NCBI GenBank assembly: GCA_004557075.1 | Contig: SFEX01000006.1 | Coordinates: 1-64,000, forward strand | Length of the DNA: 64,000 nucleotides | Source: Clostridiales bacterium | GTDB lineage: Bacteria > Bacillota > Clostridia > Oscillospirales > Oscillospiraceae | Direction of reading: 5' to 3' | Shown: piece by piece, positions 16,145 through 24,540 of the stretch | Position numbering within the stretch: position 1 is the first letter of the stretch | Layout of the letters: each line of letters opens with the position of its first letter | Made by a program: the position numbers and the translations under genes | Notes under the pieces: model-generated | Told to the model about the DNA's origin: nothing | Database searches by the model: none | Seen by the model: the letters and a program-made list of their open reading frames with translations, nothing else

Positions 16145-18691
16145 TTACATCATTTCGGTCTTTTCAAGCTGCTCGTCCATGTATTCGCTCATGCCGGAAA
16201 GCGGACGCTTCAGCGTAAGTCCGAGAACCAGGAAAATTGCGAAGAAGAGCAGGAGCAGCAGAATATAGATAAGATACTGGTTGCCGTACAGACCTGCTAT
16301 CGCCTCGCGCATTGCGTTAATTGCGTAGGGGAAGGGGAAGAGCAGATATATCTGCTGGAAGAAGTCGGGCAGAAGCTCAATGGGGTAAGAGCCGCCGGAG
16401 CCTGCGATCTGGATGATCATGATGACGACGGAGAGCATTTTTCCGACGTTGCCGAAGATTATGGCGAGGCAGTAGGCGATCATTGAGCAGGCAAGGGAAG
16501 AAACCGCGCCCGCGAGAATGAACAGCCCCGGGTGCACACAGCTTACGCCGAGGATGAGCATATTACCCACGATGATGATAAGGGACTGCAACTGACTGAT
16601 AAGGAAGAACAGCAGGTATCTGCCGATGAATTTCTGAGCGGACGTTGCGCCTAAAAGCTCGACGGGAGTGTCGAACTTCAGAATAGCGTTTATCATGACG
16701 CAGCCGACCCAGATAGCGAGGATCGTGTAGAACGGAGCCATACCGGCGCCGTAGGACTCTATGGGATAGATACTCTCGAACCTCATTGACACGGGGTTAG
16801 AGAGGAAAGCGCCAATGCTTTCGGGGTTGACGTCAAAGAAATCGAATATACCCTGAATGATGCCGTTATCGTCCGTCCCGTTGAGGACGTCGATGAAATC
16901 GGTGATCCTGCTGCTGTAGGAGGCAAGCAGGTCCTGAACCTGAATGAGCGCGTTGTTAACTGCGCCGAAGGTGCTCCCCAGCTCGGAGACTATGGGCGTG
17001 GTCTTGCCGAGAATGCCGCTCAGGTCAAGCAGCAGGGAGGACACATCTCCCAAGCTATCCTGCAAATTATCGAGCAGGGTGTTGAGAGCAGGGTAAACGG
17101 TCTCGGTCAGGGTGACTCTAACGGTGCCGAGAGTATCGCTTATTATCTGGAGATCGTTTATAAGATCAATGTCACGGTTTCCGTTGAGGATATCATCGAG
17201 AATATCCCTTGCGGTCTTGGCGTCGCTGGCGGCTGAGTCAACAGCGGAAGCGGCGCCGGTGGAAGTGCCGGAGGCGGTTTCGACGGAGCTGAATGCCACG
17301 CTCAGAGCGGACATCTCCTGCTCAACGATGGCGGCGTCACTCTGCGCGCTCTTGAGAGCCTCGTTTCTGACCTCCGCGTCGGAGGTGGACTTCGCGGTGG
17401 CGAGCTTATCCTGAATGCTGCCGATGCGATCGCCGGTGTCCTCGACCATGAAGCTCATCAGAGAATCCATGGTATTCGCGGAGGACGTCTGGCTTGTAAG
17501 GTCGTCGTAATCGTTGCCGGTAACGGCCTCGTATACCTTGGGAACAGCGATGGTTTCGTAGTCGGTTTGAATTTCCTTGATAGCCTCGGCGTTATGCGCT
17601 GCAAGTACGTTGATCTGCGCGGCGTCAGCCGGCTGGTTAAGCCCAAGCTTATCGCGCAGCTCGGTGATCTTGTCGGTGATCTTATTGAGCGCGGTGAGCG
17701 CGTCCTCGATCTCAGGGCCGGTCAGGCCGGAGTGAGTGAGGTAGTCTATAAGCTCCTGGTACTGCCGCTCAAGCTCTGCAAGAGCTTTCTTGGCGGCTTC
17801 GGCGTCGTCGGTGTCGCCCTGATACAGCCTGTCAAGCTTGTATATAGCCTCCTGGACGGAGTCCTGCAAGCCGAGCAGCATGTTGTTTACTTCTTCGTTT
17901 ATAAGCGCAAGATCTGTCTGAATGTCCTCAATATAGACTATCTGATCGGAAATGTTTACTCTCTCGTTGCCGATAAGATAAATGGAGTAGTTGAGGGTAT
18001 TATTTGTGCGCTGGAGAGTGTCGATAAGCGCGTTGTTCGCGGAGATGAAGCGATCGATCGTGCCGCTGTAGCTTTTCAGGTTGTTGTTGACCTTTTCGAG
18101 AGTGTTCTTGAGCAGCTCTGCGGAGGAATCGCCCTGAACGTCCTCGGAGAAAGCGTTGAGCTTGTCAAACAGGGTCTCCACCATTGCGGAGATGTATTTC
18201 TGGTTAACGCTCTGCTTTATCTCGCTTGCCGCGGCCTCAACGATTTTGACGGCAACGGCGTTTTGCTTTTCGTTCTGGTAAAAGGCTATGGTGGGGTTAT
18301 AGATGTCCGTTGTGAGGAAGTTATACATATTATATGTAAAGTCGGAATCTATAACTACCGCCGCGTAATAGTCGCCGGAGTAGACGCCCTCGATGGCCTC
18401 GTCGGCGTCGTCAATAAAAACGTAACCGAATGTCGTATTATCCTTTAGCTCGTCCACAAGATCCTTGCCTATGTTTATGATCTTGCCGTCGGAGTCCATG
18501 TAGTCCTGGTCGTTGCAAACGACGGCGACTTTGACCTGATCCGTTTTGCCATAAGGATCCCAGAAGGCATAGACATTAAACCACGCGTAAAGCGCCGGCA
18601 GGAATGTTATGGCAATGACGATAGTCAAAGCGAAGAAATGCTTTGACAAGGTTCTTATGTCATTTTGAAAGATTCTTAAAACATTACGCAT
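16145..18691 (-). CDS. YhgE/Pip-domain membrane protein, long form
   Basis: Starting at the ATG ending at 18691 (AGGAG 11 bases upstream) the protein has 848 residues: MRNVLRIFQNDIRTLSKHFF, a membrane span, then FNVYAFWDPYGKTDQVKV, the family signature. A very long helical extracytoplasmic part (about 190-610) is rich in DxL and coiled-coil heptads. Five C-terminal spans include the ABC-2-like segment GNVGKMLSVVIMIIQIAGSG. It shares architecture and the C-terminal sequence pattern GGSYPIELLP/GGTYPIQMLP with the gene at 13609, pointing to an old duplication. It is the first gene of the operon. Confidence 0.8.
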   Translation of the reverse strand: MRNVLRIFQNDIRTLSKHFFALTIVIAITFLPALYAWFNVYAFWDPYGKTDQVKVAVVCNDQDYMDSDGKIINIGKDLVDELKDNTTFGYVFIDDADEAIEGVYSGDYYAAVVIDSDFTYNMYNFLTTDIYNPTIAFYQNEKQNAVAVKIVEAAASEIKQSVNQKYISAMVETLFDKLNAFSEDVQGDSSAELLKNTLEKVNNNLKSYSGTIDRFISANNALIDTLQRTNNTLNYSIYLIGNERVNISDQIVYIEDIQTDLALINEEVNNMLLGLQDSVQEAIYKLDRLYQGDTDDAEAAKKALAELERQYQELIDYLTHSGLTGPEIEDALTALNKITDKITELRDKLGLNQPADAAQINVLAAHNAEAIKEIQTDYETIAVPKVYEAVTGNDYDDLTSQTSSANTMDSLMSFMVEDTGDRIGSIQDKLATAKSTSDAEVRNEALKSAQSDAAIVEQEMSALSVAFSSVETASGTSTGAASAVDSAASDAKTARDILDDILNGNRDIDLINDLQIISDTLGTVRVTLTETVYPALNTLLDNLQDSLGDVSSLLLDLSGILGKTTPIVSELGSTFGAVNNALIQVQDLLASYSSRITDFIDVLNGTDDNGIIQGIFDFFDVNPESIGAFLSNPVSMRFESIYPIESYGAGMAPFYTILAIWVGCVMINAILKFDTPVELLGATSAQKFIGRYLLFFLISQLQSLIIIVGNMLILGVSCVHPGLFILAGAVSSLACSMIAYCLAIIFGNVGKMLSVVIMIIQIAGSGGSYPIELLPDFFQQIYLLFPFPYAINAMREAIAGLYGNQYLIYILLLLLFFAIFLVLGLTLKRPLSGMSEYMDEQLEKTEMM

Positions 18692-19017
18692 ATTGAATAA
18701 TACTCCTATTGTATTAAAGAGTAGTATAGTATAAACGAAAGCTGAAAGCTGTCGAAATATAATTGGAAAAAAGGTAACGATACGGATACAAGGGTATTGT
18801 ACAGTCATTCAAAATAATTGTCAAGTAGACATAAGACCATAATATAAATAAATTTTTGTCGATTTGTGCTTGAAAAAGAGCGGGTATACAATATATTGTG
18901 TGCCTATGTTTTTAGCAAGAATTACATCTTATGAATCAGAATATATCGACCTTACATGGCAATGATAAGTTACGGGTTGAAAAAGATGACCCAATACAGA
19001 AAAGGAGATGTAAAACT
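18692..19017. other. AT-rich divergent intergenic region (YhgE / sasP)
   Basis: This 326-base stretch holds the promoters of the minus-strand YhgE operon and of sasP. A perfect 12-base palindrome, ACAATATATTGT, lies at 18888-18899. No clear sporulation sigma promoter could be assigned with confidence. No convincing gene is seen in it. Confidence 0.5.
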
Positions 19018-19218
19018 ATGTCTAACAATTCCAGCAATCATCTTGTTGTCCCCGCAGCACGCGAGGCAATGGAGAAGTTCAAGATGGAAGCCGCAACTGA
19101 GGTTGGCGTAAATCTGAAGAACGGTTATAACGGCGATATCACCGCACGTCAGGCTGGTTCTGTCGGCGGCCAGATGGTCAAGAAGATGATCGAGGCATAC
19201 GAGAACGGCCTCAAGTAA
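19018..19218 (+). CDS. Alpha/beta-type small acid-soluble spore protein
   Basis: The start ATG 19018 follows AAAGGAGATG and gives 66 residues. The family pattern is clear: VVPAAREAMEKFKMEAATEV, then the second conserved block NGYNGDITARQAGSVGGQMV. These proteins coat spore DNA in the A-like form and protect it; the EA/ATE-type site cleaved by the Gpr protease on germination lies in the KMEAATEVG segment. It shows that the host makes endospores. The gene stands alone with its own terminator. Confidence 0.95.
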   Translation: MSNNSSNHLVVPAAREAMEKFKMEAATEVGVNLKNGYNGDITARQAGSVGGQMVKKMIEAYENGLK

Positions 19219-19305
19219 AAAGCAGAAAACAGTGTCCGCAAACGGCGGAAGTGATAAGGATATATTAAAAGCCTTATGACTTATGCCGAAAAAGCGGAAA
19301 ACGGG

Positions 19306-19346
19306 AAATGCTATGCAAAAGGTTCGCCGATTGCATAGCATTTTTG
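19306..19346 (+). terminator. sasP terminator
   Basis: AAATGCTATGCA and TGCATAGCATTTTTG form a hairpin with a T-run downstream of the spore-protein gene. Confidence 0.8.
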
Positions 19347-19365
19347 TCGTCTTATGCTTAAAGGT

Positions 19366-19402
19366 GCACCCCACTCGTTAGCTATACTAACGAATGGGGT
19401 GC
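19366..19402 (-). terminator. Long hairpin after obg
   Basis: A 16-bp stem with one mismatch, GCACCCCA...TGGGGTGC, and a 5-base loop lies directly after the obg stop codon. The T-run on the minus strand is weak, so it may act as an RNA-stabilising end or a terminator. Confidence 0.55.
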
Positions 19403-19408
19403 TGCCAA

Positions 19409-20692
19409 TTAATCCCTGTATACAAATTCGAGATTGTAGATACTTACCGTATCGCCGTCCTGGATGCCCATATCCTCCATGCGCTTGTAAACGCCGTTGT
19501 CGCGCAGAACGCGGTCAAAGTACATGAGACTTTCGTTGTCCGAGAAATTAACAGAGCCCATGAGCCGCTGGAGCCACGGCCCCTCGACGACCCACACATC
19601 GTCGAAACGCTCAATGCTGAGCTCCTCAGAGGTGTCGATAACAGGCTCGGGGGGAACGTAGTCTGCTTCAAAGTGTATGACCGGAGGCAGCTCCTGAAGC
19701 TTTGCCGCGGCGATGTTCACAAGCTCCCGTGTGCCGCTGTGGGTGGCGGCGCTCATCTCGAAAAACTCATAGCCCAGCGCCTCGACATGAGCGCGCAGCC
19801 GCTCGATGTTCTCGCGCTCGCCGCCGCATAGGTCGCATTTGTTCGCGGCGACTATCTGCATACGCTCGGCAAGCTCGGGGGAATATTCGTGCAGCTCGGC
19901 GTTTATGGCATCAAAATCCGCGACGGGGTCGCGCCCCTCAGAGCCGGAGACGTCAACAAGGTGTATCAGCAGGCGGCAGCGGTCGATATGCCGCAGAAAA
20001 TCGTGGCCGAGCCCCGCACCCTCCGACGCGCCCTCAATGATGCCGGGGATATCGGCCATGACGAAGGAGCGCCCCTCATCGACATACACAACGCCGAGGT
20101 TGGGGAAAAGAGTGGTGAAGTGATAGTTTGCTATCTTCGGGTGAGCCTTGCTGACAACGGAAAGCAGAGTGCTCTTTCCGACATTCGGAAAGCCCACAAG
20201 CCCGACGTCCGCAAGAAGCTTCAGTTCAAGGGTTATATCGTGGCTCTCGCCGGGAAGCCCCGGCTTTGCAAAGCGGGGCACCTGACGCGTTGGAGTCGCA
20301 AAATGCTTGTTGCCCCAGCCGCCCTTGCCGCCTTTTGCAACGGTAAAATCCTTGCCGTCGGACATGTCGTGCATTATTGCGCCCGTCTCCGTATCGCGCA
20401 CGAGCGTGCCGCGCGGAACGCGGATATACATGCTCTCGCCGTCCTTGCCGGAGCAGCGCTTGCCCTGACCGTCGGCGCCGTTTCCGGCGACGTACTTGCG
20501 CTTGTACCTGAAATCCATCAGCGTGGACATATTGTCGTCAACAACGAAAACGATATCGCCACCCTTGCCGCCGTCGCCGCCGTCAGGCCCGCCGGCCGCG
20601 ACATATTTCTCGCGGTGGAACGCGACGGCGCCGTTGCCGCCGTTTCCTGCGCGGACGCTTATTCTTGCTTTATCTACAAAAGAGGTAGCCAT
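19409..20692 (-). CDS. obg: GTPase Obg/CgtA
   Basis: The 427-residue protein has the Gly-rich Obg fold (ARISVRAGNGGNGAVAFHRE, residues 8-27, with GGPDGGDGGKGGD). Its G domain carries G1 GFPNVGKST, the switch region NYHFTTLFPNLG, G3 DIPGII and G4 NKCD. The C-terminal OCT domain (about 355-427) is present, as in many Firmicutes. Obg couples 50S assembly to GTP/ppGpp levels and, in spore-formers, to sporulation entry. GGAGGATAC precedes the start. It follows rpmA after a hairpin that may lower read-through. Confidence 0.95.
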   Translation of the reverse strand: MATSFVDKARISVRAGNGGNGAVAFHREKYVAAGGPDGGDGGKGGDIVFVVDDNMSTLMDFRYKRKYVAGNGADGQGKRCSGKDGESMYIRVPRGTLVRDTETGAIMHDMSDGKDFTVAKGGKGGWGNKHFATPTRQVPRFAKPGLPGESHDITLELKLLADVGLVGFPNVGKSTLLSVVSKAHPKIANYHFTTLFPNLGVVYVDEGRSFVMADIPGIIEGASEGAGLGHDFLRHIDRCRLLIHLVDVSGSEGRDPVADFDAINAELHEYSPELAERMQIVAANKCDLCGGERENIERLRAHVEALGYEFFEMSAATHSGTRELVNIAAAKLQELPPVIHFEADYVPPEPVIDTSEELSIERFDDVWVVEGPWLQRLMGSVNFSDNESLMYFDRVLRDNGVYKRMEDMGIQDGDTVSIYNLEFVYRD

Positions 20693-20714
20693 GTATTGTA
20701 TCCTCCTTTAAAAG

Positions 20715-20750
20715 TTAAAAACAATGCCGGACGTACTTGTCCGGCATTGT
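20715..20750 (-). terminator. Intrinsic terminator between rpmA and obg
   Basis: ACAATGCCGGAC and GTCCGGCATTGT flank a short loop; on the minus strand the stem is followed by TTTTTAAC. It should reduce transcription of obg from the rplU promoter. Confidence 0.75.
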
Positions 20751-20761
20751 CAAATCTTCAT

Positions 20762-21025
20762 TTACTGCGCGATTTCTTCGTAAACAGAGACCTGCTTGCG
20801 ACCCTTGTCCTTGCGCTCGAACTTCACCTTGCCGTCCACGAGGGCGAACAGGGTATCGTCCTTACCCTTACCGACGTTAGTGCCGGGGTGGATTTTGGTA
20901 CCGCGCTGTCTGACAAGGATATTGCCGGCCAGAACAAACTGACCGTCTGCTCTTTTAAGACCAAGACGCTTCGACTCACTGTCGCGGCCGTTCTTGGTAG
21001 AACCCATACCTTTTTTATGTGCCAT
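20762..21025 (-). CDS. rpmA: Ribosomal protein L27
   Basis: The 87 residues start MAHKKGMGSTKNGRDSESKR, then LGLKRADGQFVLAGNILVRQ. L27 sits at the peptidyl-transferase centre of the 50S subunit. Most Firmicutes carry a cleavable N-terminal extension on L27 and the Prp protease gene between rplU and rpmA. Both are absent here: the protein begins like E. coli L27 and only 38 bases separate the two genes. GGAGGTGTAA gives a good ribosome site. Confidence 0.95.
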   Translation of the reverse strand: MAHKKGMGSTKNGRDSESKRLGLKRADGQFVLAGNILVRQRGTKIHPGTNVGKGKDDTLFALVDGKVKFERKDKGRKQVSVYEEIAQ

Positions 21026-21063
21026 TAAGGTTACACCTCCATTATCAGTAGTAGCGGAATAAA

Positions 21064-21378
21064 TTATGCATTGATGGTTTCGATCTGAACCTTGGTATAG
21101 GGCTGTCTGTGACCCTGAGTTCTGCGGTAGCCCTTTTTGGGCTTCATCTTGTAGACGCGGATCTTCTTGCCCTTGCCGGTCTTGACGACGTTTGCGGAAA
21201 CGCTTGCGCCTTCGATGACAGGTGCGCCGAAAACGGTGTTTTCCTCGTCGATAACGGCCAGAACCTTATCAAACTTAACGGACTCGCCAGCCTCAACATC
21301 GAGCTTCTCGACGAAGATGACGTCGCCCTCTGCGACACGGTACTGCTTGCCGCCGGTCATGATGATAGCATGCTTCAT
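21064..21378 (-). CDS. rplU: Ribosomal protein L21
   Basis: The start at 21378 (MKHAIIMTGGKQYRVAEGDV) was chosen from family alignment and the AGAAAGGA ribosome site. The 104-residue product ends KVKIETINA-like (YTKVQIETINA) and contains KKGYRRTQGHRQPYTKVQIE, the L21 signature. It binds 23S rRNA in the 50S subunit. First gene of rplU-rpmA-obg, with a structured leader upstream. Confidence 0.95.
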   Translation of the reverse strand: MKHAIIMTGGKQYRVAEGDVIFVEKLDVEAGESVKFDKVLAVIDEENTVFGAPVIEGASVSANVVKTGKGKKIRVYKMKPKKGYRRTQGHRQPYTKVQIETINA

Positions 21379-21457
21379 GAACTTACAAATCCTTTCTTCA
21401 GGTCTCGCTCTCGTAGGTGCCGGGCTGCTCCCGAACTTCCGACCCACTCAATGCGGC
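21379..21457 (-). ncRNA. Probable L21 (rplU) autoregulatory leader
   Basis: Between the predicted start site (about 21457) and rplU lie 79 bases. On the minus strand they include CCGCATTGAGTGGG, CGGGAGCAGCCCGG, CACCTACGAG and GAGACCTGAAGAAAGG. The CACCTACGAG element and its place match the Firmicute L21 leader as I recall it. L21 is thought to bind it to control its own operon. Confidence 0.55.
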
Positions 21458-21463
21458 CTTAGT

Positions 21464-21492
21464 AGTATACCATTCCGAAACTTCCGTGTCAA
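21464..21492 (-). promoter_or_regulatory. rplU promoter
   Basis: On the minus strand TTGACA (21492-21487) and TATACT (21469-21464) are separated by exactly 17 bases, a near-consensus sigma-A promoter for the rplU operon. Confidence 0.8.
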
Positions 21493-21557
21493 GCATAAAA
21501 GTGCTTGAAATACGGTAAAATTAATGGCATAATAAATGTGAACAGGAGGTATGTGCC

Positions 21558-23090
21558 ATGACTAAGCTGCTGAAAAAAATTTTCTCCCGAACGGTGATAA
21601 CCGCGCTGCTGATAGTAATTCAGATAGCGTGGCTTGTCGCGCTTTTCGGCGAGCTGAACGCCGCACTGCCTAATATTCAGAAGGTTTTTCGCGTGCTCAG
21701 TGTTTTGGCGATACTGTTCATAATAAAAAGCGAGATGAACCCGTCGTATAAGGTCGGCTGGATACTGTTTATTTCGGTGCTCCCGCTGCTGGGCGGACTG
21801 ATGTTCCTTATATACGGCAACAAAAGACCTACCCGCCATATGCGCAGACTGCTCAATGCTCAGCTTGAGAAATCGGCGGGGTATTTCAAAGAGCGGGGGA
21901 GCGTCTCGGATGAGATCGCGCTCAGCGACCCTGCTGCGGCCGGACTGTTTAAATATCTTGAGAAAGCCGGAGGCTATCCTGCCGGACGGGATACAAAGAT
22001 AAGCTATTACAGCGTCGGAGAGGAGCTGTATGCTGACCTCATACCCGAGCTTGAGAAAGCCGAAAAATTCATTTTTCTTGAGTATTTCATAATTGACATG
22101 GGCAAAATGTGGGACGGCGTTTTGGAGATACTAAAGCGTAAGGCCGCCGAGGGTGTGGATGTGCGCGTCATATACGACGATATGGGCTGCGTTGACCGCC
22201 TGCCGACAAACTACTGCAGCACACTGCGAAGCTGGGGCATAAAGACCATGGCCTTCAACCGCTTTATCCCCGCTGTAAGCCTTGTTATGAACAACCGCGA
22301 CCATAGAAAGATAACCGTAATAGACGGAAAAACCGGCTTTACCGGCGGAATAAATATAAGCGACGAATATATAAATGAAAAGGAGCGCTTCGGCCACTGG
22401 AAGGACACGGGGCTGATGCTCAAAGGCCCCGGAGTCGAGAACCTGACGGTCATGTTCCTTGAGATGTGGAACGCGTTTAACCCCAACGGCGGCGAGTACG
22501 GCGACTTCGTTGCCGATAGCTTCGAGGAAAAGGGCGGCGACGCCGACGGCTATGTTCTCAGCTTTTCCGACAGCCCGCTGGATGACGAAAATGTCGGCGA
22601 GAGCGTGTACACCGATATGCTGTATCAGGCTCGTGACTACCTTTATATAACCACGCCCTATCTTGCCATAGACAGTGAGCTTCAAAGCGCTCTGTGCATG
22701 GCGGCAAAGCGCGGAGTTGACGTGCGCATGATAACCCCCGGCATACCGGACAAGAAGATGGTCTATCAGCTCACGCGCTCGTATTATCCGGCGCTGCTTA
22801 AAGCGGGCGTGAAGATATATGAGTACACCCCCGGCTTTGTGCACGCGAAGAGCTTTGTCTGCGATGATAAGCTGTGTGTTGTAGGAACCATCAACATGGA
22901 CTACCGCAGTCTGTACCTGCACTTTGAGTGCGGAACGCTGATGTATAATAACCCGGCAATAGCTAAGGTTAAGGCAGACGACCTTGCGACAATGGAAAAA
23001 AGCCGCCGCGTGGAGCTTTCCGACTGCCGCACGAGCTTCTTCGGTGAGATCCTGAACAGCATACTGCGCGCCATCGCGCCTTTACTTTGA
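21558..23090 (+). CDS. cls: Cardiolipin synthase (phospholipase D family)
   Basis: The 510-residue membrane enzyme joins two phosphatidylglycerols to make cardiolipin. Two N-terminal spans (VITALLIVIQIAWLVALFGE and a second near 65-80) are followed by two PLD domains. The HKD motifs are NNRDHRKITVIDGKTGFTGG (about 243-262) and FVHAKSFVCDDKLCVVGTIN (about 430-449). Length and order are typical of ClsA. AACAGGAGG lies before ATG 21558. It stands alone, divergent from rplU. Confidence 0.93.
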   Translation: MTKLLKKIFSRTVITALLIVIQIAWLVALFGELNAALPNIQKVFRVLSVLAILFIIKSEMNPSYKVGWILFISVLPLLGGLMFLIYGNKRPTRHMRRLLNAQLEKSAGYFKERGSVSDEIALSDPAAAGLFKYLEKAGGYPAGRDTKISYYSVGEELYADLIPELEKAEKFIFLEYFIIDMGKMWDGVLEILKRKAAEGVDVRVIYDDMGCVDRLPTNYCSTLRSWGIKTMAFNRFIPAVSLVMNNRDHRKITVIDGKTGFTGGINISDEYINEKERFGHWKDTGLMLKGPGVENLTVMFLEMWNAFNPNGGEYGDFVADSFEEKGGDADGYVLSFSDSPLDDENVGESVYTDMLYQARDYLYITTPYLAIDSELQSALCMAAKRGVDVRMITPGIPDKKMVYQLTRSYYPALLKAGVKIYEYTPGFVHAKSFVCDDKLCVVGTINMDYRSLYLHFECGTLMYNNPAIAKVKADDLATMEKSRRVELSDCRTSFFGEILNSILRAIAPLL

Positions 23091-23189
23091 CCGCCGGTTG
23101 GCGGAAAACACTTCGGATCAGGGCTTCAAATAATCGCCTTTGCAATAGCCCGACCAGTGATAATGGAAAGCCTCGTTATATTCACAATA

Positions 23190-23222
23190 AAAAATGCCGC
23201 TCCAAACGGAGCGGCATTTTAA
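23190..23222. terminator. Terminator between cls and ackA
   Basis: AAAAATGCCGCTCC and GGAGCGGCATTTT form a strong hairpin with A- and T-runs on both sides, serving the convergent cls and ackA genes. Confidence 0.85.
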
Positions 23223-23235
23223 TTTAATGTAATGA

Positions 23236-24432
23236 TCAGCTTACGATATCCTTGGTGTCGCGTGCGATAACAAGCTCTTCGTTTGTGGGGATGACGAATA
23301 CCTTGACCTTGGAGTCAGGGGTGGAGATCATGATATCCTCGCCGCGCTTGGAGTTTGCCTCGTCGTCGATGGTGACGCCCAGGTAGCCAAAGTACTCGGC
23401 AATGGCCTTGCGGGAGCTTTTTGAGTTCTCGCCGACGCCGGCGGTGAATACAATAGCGTCAACGCCGTTCATGGCTGCGACATAGGAGCCTGCAACCTTT
23501 GCAACCCAGTAATGGAACATATCCAGAGCGAGCTGTGCGCGATCATTGCCCTCGGCAGCGGCGTTGTCGAGATCGCGGAAGTCGGAGGATACGCCGGAAA
23601 CGCCGAGAACGCCGGACTTCTTGTTGAGAATGTTGAGCATCTCGTCTATGCTGATACCGTACTTGTTCATGATGAACTGGACGACGCCTGCGTCAAGATC
23701 GCCGCAGCGGGTGCCCATGGGCAGACCTACCAGCGGGGTGAAGCCCATGGAGGTATCGACGCACTTGCCGCCGTCGATAGCTGCGATGGAGCTGCCGTTG
23801 CCCATGTGGCAGGAGACGATCTTCAGCTCTTCAATGGGCTTGCCCATCAGCTCTGCGCAGCGGCCGGAGACATAGCGGTGGCTGGTGCCGTGGAAACCGT
23901 AGCGGCGGATGCCGTCGTTCTTGTAGTATTCGTAGGGAACCGCGTACATGTATGCCTTGCCGGGCATGGTCTGATGGAAAGCGGTGTCGAAAACAGCGAC
24001 CATGGGAACATCGCCCATGACGTCGCGGCAGGCATTGATGCCGATTATGTTCGCGGGATTGTGGAGGGGAGCGAAGGGAGTGCACTCCTCAAGAGCTGCC
24101 ATGACCTCGTCGGTGATGAGAACGGAGGATGCAAACTTCTCGCCGCCGTGAACGACGCGGTGACCGACAGCGTCGATCTCCTTCATGGAGGCGACAACGC
24201 CGTACTCGGCGCTTGTGAGCTTGTCGATGACTGCGGCTATTGCCTCGGCGTGGGTGGGCAGAGCGATATCCTCATCGAATACGGGCTTTCCGCCGACCAG
24301 AGGGCTGTGCTTGAGGTGGCCGTCGATGCCGATGCGCTCGCAGAGACCCTTTGCCATTACGGACTCGGTGTCCATGTCGATAAGCTGGTACTTGAGAGAG
24401 GAGCTGCCTGCGTTGATAACAAGAATCTTCAT
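23236..24432 (-). CDS. ackA: Acetate kinase
   Basis: The start at 24432 gives 398 residues beginning MKILVINAGSSSLKYQLIDM, the phosphate-binding N-terminus of ASKHA kinases. Other family blocks are AVFDTAFHQTMPGKAYMYAV, GFHGTSHRYVSGR, SCHMGNGSSIAAIDGGKCVD and VFTAGVGENS. It makes ATP and acetate from acetyl phosphate in fermentation. AGAAAGGAATT lies upstream. pta is not adjacent, unlike in many Firmicutes. Confidence 0.95.
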   Translation of the reverse strand: MKILVINAGSSSLKYQLIDMDTESVMAKGLCERIGIDGHLKHSPLVGGKPVFDEDIALPTHAEAIAAVIDKLTSAEYGVVASMKEIDAVGHRVVHGGEKFASSVLITDEVMAALEECTPFAPLHNPANIIGINACRDVMGDVPMVAVFDTAFHQTMPGKAYMYAVPYEYYKNDGIRRYGFHGTSHRYVSGRCAELMGKPIEELKIVSCHMGNGSSIAAIDGGKCVDTSMGFTPLVGLPMGTRCGDLDAGVVQFIMNKYGISIDEMLNILNKKSGVLGVSGVSSDFRDLDNAAAEGNDRAQLALDMFHYWVAKVAGSYVAAMNGVDAIVFTAGVGENSKSSRKAIAEYFGYLGVTIDDEANSKRGEDIMISTPDSKVKVFVIPTNEELVIARDTKDIVS

Positions 24433-24540
24433 TCTAAAAATTCCTTTCTTATTGTAAAAATCAAAAAATAATTGTATGATGTATTGTACCTGAATCATTT
24501 TAATACATTTTGCACAAAAATCAAGAAATTTTTGAAAGGG

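Noticed and set aside
19889..21028. Plus-strand 379-codon frame across obg and rpmA
   Set aside because: Opposite strand to two unmistakable conserved genes; no ribosome site or family pattern.
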